Origin: Macrostomum hystrix
Taxonomy: Eukaryota; Platyhelminthes; Macrostomidae
Assembly (NCBI GenBank): GCA_950097015.1
Contig: CATNEN010000038.1
Span: 5,935,001-5,999,000 of the forward strand
Reading direction: 5' to 3'
DNA: 64,000 nucleotides
Part shown: positions 8,674-17,961 of the stretch, piece after piece
Numbering within the stretch: the first letter of the stretch is position 1
Layout: each line of letters begins with the position of its first letter
Program-made: the position numbers and the translations under genes
The notes under the pieces: model-generated
The model's input: only the letters and a program-made list of their open reading frames with translations
Told to the model about the DNA's origin: nothing
Databases searched by the model: none

Positions 8674-11600
8674 CTGCGGGGGCAACGGCAAGGCGGGCAA
8701 ATAATTCTCACTCATGAGACAGAATTCAGAAATCTCACCGAGACAAAAATCTCACCTGTGAGATAAACTTAAACGCTTGAAATCTTAACTCTCAAAAAAA
8801 TCTGGCAGTTCAGAAATCTCACCCCATGAGATCAACACTTTAATAATCTCACCCTATGAGATCAACACTTTAATAATCTCACCCCATGAGATCAACACTT
8901 TAATAATCTCACCCTATGAGATCAACACTTTAATAATCTCACCCCACGAGATCAACACTTTAATAATCTCACCCCATGAGATCAACACTTTAATAATCTC
9001 ACCCCATGAGATCAACACTTTAATAATCTCACCCTATGAGATCAACACTTTAATAATCTCACCCCATGAGATCAACACTTTAATAATCTCACCCCATGAG
9101 ATCAACACTTTAATAATCTCACTCCATGAGATCAACAGTTTAGAAATCTCACCCCATGAGATCAACAGTTTAATAATCTCACCCTATGAGATCAACAGTT
9201 TAGAAATCTCACCCCATGAGATCAACAGTTTAGAAATCTCACCCCACGAGATCAACAGTTTAGAAATCTCACTCCATGAGATCAACAGTTTAGAAATCTC
9301 ACCCCATGAGATCAACAGTTTAATAATCTCACTCCATGAGATCAACAGTTTAATAATCTCACCCCATGAGATCAACAGTTTAGAAATCTCACCCCATGAG
9401 ATCAACAGTTTAATAATCTCACTCCATGAGACCAACAGTTTAATAATCTCACCCCATGAGATCAACAGTTTAGAAATCTCACCCCATGAGATCAACAGTT
9501 TAGAAATCTCACCCCACGAGATCAACAGTTTAGAAATCTCACCCCATGAGATCAACAGTTTAGAAATCTCACCCCATGAGATCAACAGTTTAGAAATCTC
9601 ACCCCACGAGATCAACAGTTTAGAAATCTCACCCCATGAGATCAACAGTTTAGAAATCTCACCCCACGAGATCAACAGTTTAGAAATCTCACCCCATGAG
9701 ATCAACAGTTTAGAAATCTCACCCCATGAGATCAACAGTTTAGAAATCTCACCCCACGAGATCAACAGTTTAGAAATCTCACCCCATGAGATCAGCAGTC
9801 CCGAAATTTAACCCTATCATCTCAGCACTTAAAATGATTAAGTTTTAGACACGTCGTTTCTTAAGTACAGCAGACCGAAGACAGACTGGACTATCCAAAT
9901 GCAAGTGCACTGGGACTGTACGGGCTTAGAATAAATATTGCTTTAACCATCGCCCAGACAATCAACCAGTTATAGAGTTGGTACTAGTTATACAAAAAAC
10001 TTTCAAGACTTCGCTTTTCTGCCATTTATTTAAGACGACCCTGGGCATTGAGTGTACGTGGAACCTACCAAGCGCTTAATACGTCGCACTGCTAGCTTAT
10101 ATTGTTCGAATTTGGGTGCTGTGTGCTGTGTGGGAGAGCTGGTTCTCACAAATGCAACAATAATACTGATTAAAGAGAAACAGCTAGAGCATGCAAGCGT
10201 AATATAGAACCAGCTCAACTCTACCAACCTCAGTGGGGGTCGGTCGCAGAGCGGTTAACGCGTTGCCTCTCGTGCCAAAGTCCCTGATCTCGATTCCGCG
10301 GCGAGGCCACATTTATTTGGCGCGCAGCCGCGGAGAGAAGGCTTGGGGGCTTGTCGTGCAATTTACGCTCTTGAGAGCCAACCTCCAAGGCACAGTGAGA
10401 GAGAACACTGCCTGATGAGAAAGTCAGATCAGCAGTTTAGAAATCTCAACCCATGAGATCAACAGTTTAGAAATCTAACCCCATGAGATCAACAGTTTAG
10501 AAATCTAACCCCATGAGATCAACAGTTTAGAAATCTAACCCCATGAGATCAACAGTCCCGAAATTTAACCCTATCAACTCAGCACTTAAAATGATTAAAT
10601 TTTAATGCTCGACTGACAATCCGCGAGATCGCTGACCGGTTGGACACACCAAAGTCAACTGGCCCTTCGACCAAGGAGGAGTCCAAGGTGTGGACGATGA
10701 AAGGCTTTGACCCGCCCATCAAGGCTCGACGTGAGACCCATTCCCAGAAGGTGATGCTATTGCTCTTTTTCGACTGTCATGGGCCACTGACAATTGACTT
10801 CCTGGAGCCAAATGCCACTGTCAATTCGGACCGCTACATGTACACACCTTTGTGAACGTGTCCCTGCGTATGGTATCTGTATGCTTGTGTGCTCAGGATT
10901 CAGCGAAATGAGCTGAATTGCCTCCTCGCTAGCTGCAAGTCAAGCGTCACTAAATGATGTGCCATTGCCCGCAGCCCTCCTGCAATTATTAACATTATTA
11001 CCAACCTCAACATCGCGAATGCTACACTGCCTGCAACGATTGCCTGTTCCACGGCCTGAACGATTACTCTGCTGCTGTTGCTGCTGTTGCTGCTGCTGTT
11101 GCTGCGGCTGGCCTTCCAACTGATCAGGCGGTCTGCCGCCCAGAATCCTATGAAATTCGCGCAAAGCAGATGCCAAATCTTGCTTGTCATCAAAGTGCGG
11201 CGGATCATTGGGATTATTGGCCATCTCGCGATCCCACTCCTTCTGCATCTCCACTACCAGCTCCTGGCGGGTGTACTTCTGTCTGAAACGAATAAACTTC
11301 CGCGCAATGCACAGTAGAACCTTGGTGCTGCTGAAGCCCAGGCGGCAAACTAGATCGATCTGGGGGCTGGTGAGCTCATCTCCCAGGATCTTCATGAGCT
11401 GATTGTGATCCTGTCTGGTGTACGAGGTGGGATAATTCGGCGGCCTCTCAGACAGAGCCCGCAGCCGTTCCATGCCACGCGAACTCTTCAAAAAGAAGCA
11501 TAGAGGACTGAATTTGACGTGCTCCTGCTCAGGATGATCGCCTTGGTCCCAGTCCTGGCAATGGAATGAAGAAGGCGAGGCTATAACTCTTCAATTGCCA

Positions 11601-14416
11601 ACGAGGCAATAACCACCCAAGAGATAGGGCCAATGCTGGGCCTACATACAGTCAGATTCAGCCAAATTTGAACAAGCACAAATACACATATAGAACAGAC
11701 ACAGCTGGCTATTTTAATGTTCAACTTAGAGAGCCAAATCTATTGTTGGACTCTCACAGACGGGCGGTATATATTTAAGCTTGCCTTCTGACACAAAAAT
11801 TGGCCTGGCGTGTAACAGGGTCACAGTAACGGTTAGCTGCCTGTAACATTTTTGGTTGCCTTTTTACTTCACAATCATAAGAATACGAGGTACGAGGGGT
11901 GTCCAAAAAGTCTTAGGACTTTTTCACATAACTTTTTTAACAGCTAGCAAGAGTAACAACAACAAATTTTTTATAGCGGCTTTATTTACAAATGACAGTT
12001 AAAGAATTTTGAAAATATCAATAACTGTTCAAAAGTTATGCCTCCTTAACTGCAGTGGGGTACTGCATCTCAATACATGAAAAGGAACTCGAACGAAACT
12101 ACAATTTTGAAATCTCACAGAAATGAACCAAATTTTAATTTTTGCGCAAAATCTTTAGTGTGATGACGTTTGCCACGTCATCACTTTCTATATCTATGGT
12201 AAAATGTTCATTTGCTTCTGCTTGTGTGGCACTATGAAACAGCCACTAAGGAGACTCATTTTGCGATGCAGAGCAAGCTGAAGCCTTTGTTGCCAAGTGC
12301 TTGCCAGAATTTTTTCTTGATCTGTGGATTCATGGATGTCCACTCAAAGACAGCACAGCATTGCTCGGCCTACACCCTCTGGCGTATGAGGTTGAATGGT
12401 GCTGAAATTCTGACACAGCTGAGCACAATTCATGGGCCTGAAGCAGTATCCAGGAGCCCAGTGTACCGCTGGATTGAAGAGTTTGAGCTGGGGCGTACGG
12501 ATGTGGCTGATTTGCCAAGATCTGGACGACCTCCAGCATCTGCTTCCAAAGCTCTGGGTGATCGAATCCTTGACCTTATTGAAACCGATGCTCGACTGAC
12601 AATCCGCGAGATCGCTGACCGGTTGGACACACCAAAGTCAACTGACCCTTCGACCAAGGAGGAGTCCAAGGTGTGGACGATGAAAGGTTCTGACCCGCCC
12701 ATCAATGCTCGACGTGAGACCCATTCCCAGAAGGTGATGCTGTTGCTCTTTTTCGACTGTCATGGGCCACTGACAATTGACTTCCTGGAGCCAAATGTCA
12801 CTGTCAATTCGGACCGCTACATTGATTCGCTAAAGAAGCTGAAGAAGGATATCCCAAACAAGCGGGAACTCCAGTGAAGCCAATGCTCCTTTATCATAAA
12901 AAAATGCTCGGCCCCACACGGCACAAAAGACACTCGAAGCAATAAAAAATGCAATTCAACCTCCTGCCTCAGCCACCGTATTCACCGGGCCTGGCACCAG
13001 CTGATTTCGCCATCTTCCCGAAGCTCAAGCAGCTTCTGAGGGGCAGAGTTCGTGCCAACAGTGACTATCTTGAGCAAGAAGTGCGACGGGTTTTTGTCCA
13101 CGAAATGCCAAGGCAGACATATGCAGATGCCATTGACGTCATGCTTACCTGGTGGAAGAAGTGCATCCAACTGAAGGGTGACTATGTTGAGGTCTCAGTT
13201 GCCACTTAGGACGACATTTGAACTTTTTTTAAAGACAGCTGACCTTCTGTTTCCTGTCGCTCCATATTCAGCCTCCGTGTTCTTGTTCATGTATTGAGAT
13301 GCAGTACACCACTGCAGTTAAGGAGGCATAACTTTTGAACAGTTCATATTTGATATTTTCAAAATTCTTTCACTGTGTCATTCGTAAATAAAGCGGCTAT
13401 AAATAAATTTGTTGTTGTTACTCTTGCTAGATGTTGAAAAGAGTTATGTGAAAAAGTCCTAAGACTTTTTGGACACCCCTCGTGCATTGATAGATCTTGC
13501 AATTTACGCTGTTTTTCATTAATTATTAACAGTAGAAATACCACAATATTTTTTCCAGCAATTTAATCAATCAAAAATAGTTAACAATGATAGCCGATAT
13601 GAAATTTAGTGAGCAGAAATATTTTCTATACTGGTATATATGAGCATCGCTGAACATCTCGACGATGCCGATGTTTTGTAATTCTGGAAGTTGTTTGATT
13701 TGGAAAGAACTGAAAATTTTTAGCCCGTGTTCTGGATCTTCATTGATGAATATTTTGGGAGATCCAGAAAAAAAATAATTGCGGGTAATTGAAATACCCT
13801 GTGGTATTTCTAATTGGTAATGATTTATGAGCCAATAGAAAACAATAGAAACTTCCCTAACCTATCTGAGGGCTGCGCAGCTCTCAAAGGCTGCGATTGG
13901 CTGTTCACTCCACGGACTGAATATGGAGAGCGAGAAACCTACACTATATTCTCCCGACGTTTCGGCCAGAATTAATTAAAATATCCACTGTAAGTTTGAT
14001 GCTTTACTTTGGTAGCAATAAAAACAGGAGTAAACGTGATTTTCTTCGCTAGTTTTCTTCATCAACCAGCCCGTACTTACCTTAAGGCCTAGATCGCAGA
14101 AGAAGCATTTCACATGGTCGTCCTCCATCAGGTAAAAGAAGCCGCTCTCAACCATGTCCTCTTTTGTCTGGCTCTTGCCCAGATAATCCCAGTTGCCGCG
14201 CACAAACGATTCCATGCGGGCGGCCCTGGTCACAAACTTCAGACTGCTGGGACTCGATGTCAGGTAAACAACGGCGGTGAGGGCCTCATAAACATCGAGT
14301 AGTCGAGTAGACTCAGCGAGAGGTCTCATTCGATTAAACAATATAGTAGAAATCTCGGCAGCTTTATCTTTTATTGCCTGCCTATGTGGCAGGTCTAGAT
14401 TAATGTCGCCACTCAT
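8551..14416 (-). CDS. Inhibitor of apoptosis protein (BIR-UBA-RING), spliced
   Basis: IAP-family E3 ligase: the BIR binds IAP-binding motifs of caspases or their antagonists, and the C-terminal RING transfers ubiquitin. Minus-strand exons are 14416-14081, 11554-11006 and 8673-8551, all joined in phase 0. The BIR is split between exons 1 and 2: GFFYLMEDDHVKCFFCDLGL, then DWDQGDHPEQEHVKFSPLC, giving CxxC, His and Cys zinc ligands. Exon 2 continues with a UBA-like segment around VCRLGFSSTKV, a polyQ run, and RING start RCRQCSIRDVE. Exon 3 supplies IVCLPCGHLSLCMQC and ends VRAFVS. A single BIR is seen; more could lie upstream. The first intron holds a mariner and the second holds a 30-bp minisatellite, a SINE-like piece and a mariner fragment. 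The N-terminus is uncertain: ATG at 14416 is the first in the frame after a stop. Confidence 0.88.
8703..9840. repeat. 30-bp minisatellite in an IAP intron
   Basis: About 33 tandem units of exactly 30 bp (accccatgagatcaacagtt + tagaaatctc, with an early aataatctc/cactttaat subtype). Each unit holds the inverted repeat atctca-cccc-atgagat. Degenerate units continue to within about 30 bases of the RING exon acceptor. The 193-codon minus-strand frame through it only reflects the 30-bp period. A divergent tail (cagtcccgaaatttaaccct) closes the array. Confidence 0.95.
9841..10232. other. Unique intron sequence
   Basis: IAP intron sequence between the minisatellite and the SINE-like element. Nothing recognised. 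Confidence 0.4.
10233..10425 (+). mobile_element. tRNA-derived SINE-like element
   Basis: ggtcgcagagcggttaacgc, then gcctctcgtgccaaag and gatctcgattccgcgg look like degenerate tRNA A-box, anticodon arm and B-box. It lies between two blocks of the same 30-bp minisatellite, so it probably inserted into that array and split it. Confidence 0.45.
10430..10605. repeat. Second block of the 30-bp minisatellite
   Basis: Four to five units of the same 30-bp repeat as 8703-9840, with the same terminal tail (cagtcccgaaatttaaccct, actcagcacttaaaatgatt). The duplicated tail shows that the block and its border were copied together. Confidence 0.85.
10606..10839 (+). mobile_element. Mariner transposase fragment (internally deleted subfamily)
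   Basis: These 234 bp match 12589-12822 without indels and with about six substitutions by eye. They include the same internal deletion junction as the larger mariner (LDTPKST joined to STKEESKVW). Neither inverted repeat is present. The fragment follows directly on the minisatellite tail in an IAP intron. Confidence 0.85.
10880..10960 (+). repeat. Dispersed repeat shared with 63120-63200
   Basis: The string tcag.gaaatg...gaa.tgcctcctcgct...aaatgat recurs at 63135-63200 in the last Rab11-FIP intron, same orientation, roughly 75% alike by eye. It may be the 3' part of a SINE family. Function unknown. Confidence 0.5.
11006..11554 (-). CDS. IAP exon: BIR second half, UBA-like, polyQ, RING first half
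   Basis: The acceptor is TTGCCAG with AG at 11556-11555. The 549 bases make 183 whole codons, starting DWDQGDHPEQEHVKF. A helical UBA-like stretch (DELTSPQIDLVCRLGFSS) and a charged segment (VVEMQKEWDREMANNPNDPP) follow. Then comes a CAG/CAA-encoded glutamine run near 11070-11105 and the first RING cysteines RCRQC. The phase-compatible donor is GAG|GTTGGT (GT at 11005-11004), weaker than the GTAATA four bases further on, which would break the RING frame. The RING loop length then equals that of known IAPs. Confidence 0.85.
11893..13482 (+). mobile_element. Mariner-type transposon with long TIRs, internally deleted
   Basis: A 1590-bp element in an IAP intron. Terminal inverted repeats are about 190 bp (11893-12083 and 13292-13482), about 90% alike, beginning cgaggggtgtccaaaaagtc. 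TA precedes the left end; the right flank is TG, a decayed TA. It contains a transposase relic with helix-turn-helix halves but no DETW region. Long TIRs are unusual for mariner, where about 30 bp is normal. Confidence 0.9.
12212..13209 (+). pseudogene. Mariner transposase pseudogene
   Basis: The N-terminal part reads LWRMRLNGAEILTQLS...SRSPVYRWIEEFELGR and DLPRSGRP, the paired helix-turn-helix of mariner transposases. After LDTPKST the frame jumps in-frame to STKEESKVW, so about 70 residues including the first catalytic Asp (DETW) are missing. The frame stops at 12877. Near 12906 NARPHTA appears in another frame and the C-terminal YSPGLAPADFAIFPKLK in a third (from 12949). It is therefore broken by at least one deletion and two frame changes and cannot be active. 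Confidence 0.9.
13487..14080. other. IAP intron sequence
   Basis: AT-rich intron between the mariner and the BIR exon. No other feature is seen. Confidence 0.4.
14081..14416 (-). CDS. IAP exon: N-terminal part and first half of BIR
   Basis: The frame runs from ATG 14416 (MSGDINLDLPHRQ) to donor CTTAAG|GTAAGT (GT at 14080-14079). The BIR starts at ARMESFVRGNWDYLG and shows GFFY and CFFCDLGLK, which are hallmarks of the fold. If the true start is upstream, an acceptor may lie near 14434 (CTGAAG). Bases below 14081 in the same open frame are intron read-through. Confidence 0.85.
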
Positions 14417-14429
14417 CACATGCACGGGC

Positions 14430-15174
14430 AGGCTTCAGCGGGCGACGGCCTGCAATGCCGGAGTGAGACCCTGCTGAATCATTACACCACCTCTCCTTTG
14501 TACTCCAGCTGAATCAAAATGGACCAAGGTCTTCCACTAAGGTCTTTAAGTTTAATTTTTTAATCAAAATGACACAATGGCTAATTCACAGCTGATGTCA
14601 AGCATGAGTGCTTATTTCAACACATCTCACTGTGCACTTATTTTCTATGCCAATAGGTCATCACTCATTTATTACTCATTATGAATCATGTATGATTATG
14701 TACAACTTCTCTGCAGGGCAGTCTGAAGACACAGCTTGGAGGCAAGCATCACCCATTCCACTATGATCATGCATGAATCGAGTACTCAGAATTGTGTGCT
14801 TGTAAGTAGGCTTTCAGAAAATCTAAAAAAACGCATATTGTCAAAACTAAACTGATAATAAACACATTCCAAGTCAGACAGTCAGAGTAGGTTAAATACA
14901 AGTATGACCAATTGAAATGCCATGAAATTTGTCATTGATTTAAAGCACATATTTTAGTTACAAAAAATCTTAATGACATGACTGTTTATATTGATAAAAG
15001 TTTTCTATCCATCAGTTGAATGTTATTGTCTCTAGTTTTATGTCACTAGTGTCTCACAGGAAAGAATATTAAGTTCATAAATTTTAAGTGAGTGATCCAA
15101 CAAACAGCGACATTAGAATCAAGATTAGCCTAAACTCAAAAACTCAAAAATAGTGCCTTGAAGTGAGGGGCCAG
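14430..15174. other. 5' flank of the visible IAP gene
   Basis: AT-rich sequence upstream of the first identified IAP exon. No further BIR exon or promoter motif is evident. Confidence 0.35.
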
Positions 15175-15325
15175 TTCTTGTTGAATAAATTCATTGGGCG
15201 ACCAGAGCGAGGTTGATCACCAAGTTCTACCTGGCCAGCCTTGAAGCAGTCGATCCAGTTGCACACAGTACAGATGTGAGCAGCCGCTAGTGCTTCATGA
15301 ATCTTGGTGGGAGTCAGGTGATTCT
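15175..15325 (-). pseudogene. Mariner/Tc1-type transposase relic (HTH region)
   Basis: On the minus strand a short frame reads IHEALAAAH, CNWIDCFKAGQVEL and DQPRSGRPM. The order WxxxFxxG...L.D.PRSGRP is the second helix-turn-helix of mariner transposases. Only about 45 codons remain, without inverted repeats. It differs from the 11893 element and so is another family. Confidence 0.6.
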
Positions 15326-16012
15326 TTCATAGTGTTAAAATTGCTGCTTGCTAGGCTTTAGCGCTATGAGCATCCATTAAAGATTTTGACGACAATGGGG
15401 TAGTTAAACTGTAGATGAGCTTTCTAGCATCACAGTCCTAACCTTTAGATGAAATTAATCTCAGATGGTTTGACAATCTTTTGGTAAAAAATGACAAGCT
15501 TTAGACTTCTCTGTTGCAGTGGGGTAGCAAAAATAGATAGCAATACCTGTGCGTAAGTATATCCCAATGTGTCTATGGCAAAAATGTACCTAGACAAAAA
15601 TGGATAATAGATGCGGAAAATGCTCACATTACAAAAATTTTGAGCTAAAGTAAATCTTTTTATAATAGTCTAAAACTGCACTCAAATCGAAACAGTATTG
15701 AGAGAGAGCTATGTTCAAAAGGGGAAAGGACTTTTCCCTTCATATAAATATAGACTGATTTCACTAGGGAAGACAGAACTGTTTCGAAGCCACAGTTCCA
15801 GAGCTAGGCCTATTGTGTTAAGGCCACAGTACCCAAACTATATTCAGTAGTTTGTATCAGCCCACCCAAAAAGGGGTGTGGAATAATGGTTGTGTAGGTC
15901 ATAGTGGGTGACTGGAAGTAATAAAGTAAGGAAGTTAGATTAGACATTTACATTATGAATTATTAAGAGGAAGATTTGAATGATCAGGAGAGTGCACTTG
16001 TGTATCACATTA
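15326..16012. other. AT-rich spacer
   Basis: Contains one copy of a direct repeat (15857-15906) and no gene. Confidence 0.35.
15857..15906 (+). repeat. Direct repeat copy 1
   Basis: tcagcccacccaaaaag + ..gtgtggaataatggttgt + gtaggtcatagtgg, repeated at 16791-16840 with two or three changes. The pair flanks a MITE-like element. Confidence 0.8.
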
Positions 16013-16316
16013 CAATGTGCACCATACATGCGCAACACCCGGCCGACTCGGCCGAACCAGCCGGGTGAAACGAGGGCCAAGCAAGGTAAGTTGCAAAAAC
16101 CAATCGACTAAGCGCAAAAAAATCAAAGGGGGGACCAAGGGACAAAAAAGGAAGGCGTGAAGAAAAGGAAAAGGGGAGAGAAAAAGAGAGCAAATGAGAG
16201 CAAACTAAGTTGTAAATAGAGCAATGAAATGAACTAAGTCGCAAATGAGAGCAAAAACTAAGTCGCAAGGCCGGCTAAGATTTGGGAGGTTGCGCATGTA
16301 TGATGTGCACTACAAC
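16013..16316. mobile_element. MITE-like element with imperfect TIRs
   Basis: The ends are inverted copies: gtgcaccatacatgcgcaac on the left and gttgcgcatgtatgatgtgc on the right. The interior repeats gagagcaaactaagt and cgcaaatgagagcaaa. There is no coding capacity. The size (about 300 bp) fits a non-autonomous DNA element. Target duplication not resolved. Confidence 0.65.
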
Positions 16317-17309
16317 ATTAGTTTATTCATTTATTGATTCATTTTAGTTTAGATTATAGCTATTTCATGTATAGCTAAAATATAATAATAATAATGTCTT
16401 CAGCAAATAAGTTAAAACAAGAAAAGCAACTCATCTTATTTTATTATCTTTAAAAGATAATAACAAGGCCTAATTTGATTATGAATTAGTCAATAAAATT
16501 TAAAGACGGCCATTTAATTAAATTCTAAAACCTAGTTATAATAATAACATAATTAAGTCCTAACCATATGTTAACATACTGACACACATAACCTAAGGCT
16601 TCATTCGCTATGTTACGTGCATTTATAGTTTATAAATGCAAACTAATTTTTGCATGAGATAAGCTAAATGTTGAAATTTCGATGGATTGATTGACATCTT
16701 TGCTTAATATATGTGCTTCTGTATAGAATGGACCACAAAATCCTGCATCTTTAGAAAAAAGGATATTCTATAGCTTCAAATATTTCAGATCAGCCCACCC
16801 AAAAAGTAGTGTGGAATAATGGTTGTGTAGGTCATAGTGGTCTGCGATCGCATATCTGCGATTGCATATGCAACAATTAGTCTAGTTCATTTATGTTGAT
16901 CATATCGATCTGCTTCAGGTATACCTAGGTAAAAACAAATGTGAAACATGCGTATTATATATTTATATTCATTTATATTGTAACATGGACTACATATTAA
17001 TTTGCTCAAAAACCACAAATTGAATGTATATTTGCTTGAAAAAAGTAGACAAAAATTACACACAGCTTAGGGAATTGGAAAAATGGATAAAAGGAGCGCC
17101 TATCATTTTGACTGCAATGTGCCTTTAATTCATTCCACTCTATCTAAAAGAGCAAATCTGATTTAGAAAAAATATACAATAAATGTATATAAAAATTAAA
17201 ATGATGTAAAAAAGGACACCAACAGCTAAAAATGCATCACAGAATTGTGGCACATATAGTGGCTAAATATGGCAACATTGAACTGTAAAACAAACAAGCA
17301 ACTGTCTAT
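16317..17309. other. AT-rich spacer
   Basis: Long AT-rich intergenic sequence with the second direct-repeat copy (16791-16840). No gene seen. Confidence 0.35.
16791..16840 (+). repeat. Direct repeat copy 2
   Basis: Partner of 15857-15906, same orientation, about 930 bp apart, about 95% alike by eye. Confidence 0.8.
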
Positions 17310-17445
17310 GCAGGGGGCGAGGGGGGTCAGCGGCTAATGTCACTGCCTCGCACTCCAAAGAACGCTAGTTTGATTCACCCTTCAGGTCACGATTAATTTC
17401 GGTACTTGTTGGGGGGGTTTGGACAGTAGCGACCGGCGGAGCGGT
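17310..17445 (+). mobile_element. tRNA-derived SINE-like head
   Basis: ggtcagcggctaatgtcact, gcctcgcactccaaag and ctagtttgattcaccc follow a tRNA-like order with a degenerate B-box. A G-rich tract (gttggggggg) follows. It resembles the heads at 7785 and 10233. Confidence 0.4.
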
Positions 17446-17699
17446 GGGCCTAAGCAATTAAAGGCCTAAGTTGGCATAAGCCTAATGATAAAAATCCCCT
17501 AGTACAGTTTCAAAAAAAATAAGTATATTATGGTAGTGAACTTTCAGACAATGTCCTTTGTATCTAATATACATTCTATTAATAAAACTTGACTAGATCC
17601 TATTATATTAATATTGTCTACTTTGTTAGAAGAAATCCACAATGGCACAATTACTTTTTAGGCCTTATAGGGGGCCTATTATATTTTTTGTTCTAAATC
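17446..17699. other. AT-rich flank of the Ty3-type element
   Basis: No feature besides the target duplication atatg at 17700-17704. Confidence 0.4.
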
Positions 17700-17704
17700 A
17701 TATG

Positions 17705-17943
17705 TGTGGTGACTGCGTTTCGCTATCAGTGCAGAGTAGGGGATTGAGGGTGTAATTTTTCTCTCTCTCTCTCTCGCAATGTACTCGCACATGTGCGTAC
17801 TCTGGAGCGCGTGCACGCCCAGAGGTAGAGGCTGATTGGTCAGCCTGGTCAGGCTGAGAAATAAACTTATATTTATTTAGAGAGCTAGGCTTGGCCTGCT
17901 CTGAAAGGCTTCTCTCTCTGCAAGCCACGCTGACTTTATTACA
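17705..17943 (+). repeat. 5' LTR of the Ty3-type element
   Basis: Starts TGTGGTG and ends ATTACA. It contains a (CT)n tract, gagaaataaacttatattta with AATAAA as a likely poly(A) signal, and a terminal gcaagccacgctgactttat. It matches 21451-21685. Confidence 0.93.
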
Positions 17944-17961
17944 GTGGCAACGAGGTAACTA
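17944..17961 (+). promoter_or_regulatory. Primer-binding site
   Basis: gtggcaacgaggtaact lies immediately after the 5' LTR, the position of a tRNA primer-binding site. The second Ty3-type element has the similar gtggcatcgcaag at the same place. The tRNA used was not determined. Confidence 0.6.

Noticed and set aside
9184-9765. 193-codon frame SWGEISKLLI
   Set aside because: Ten-residue period equals the 30-bp minisatellite in the IAP intron.
10030-10227. 65-codon minus-strand frame with a hydrophobic start
   Set aside because: Lies in an IAP intron; no supporting signals.
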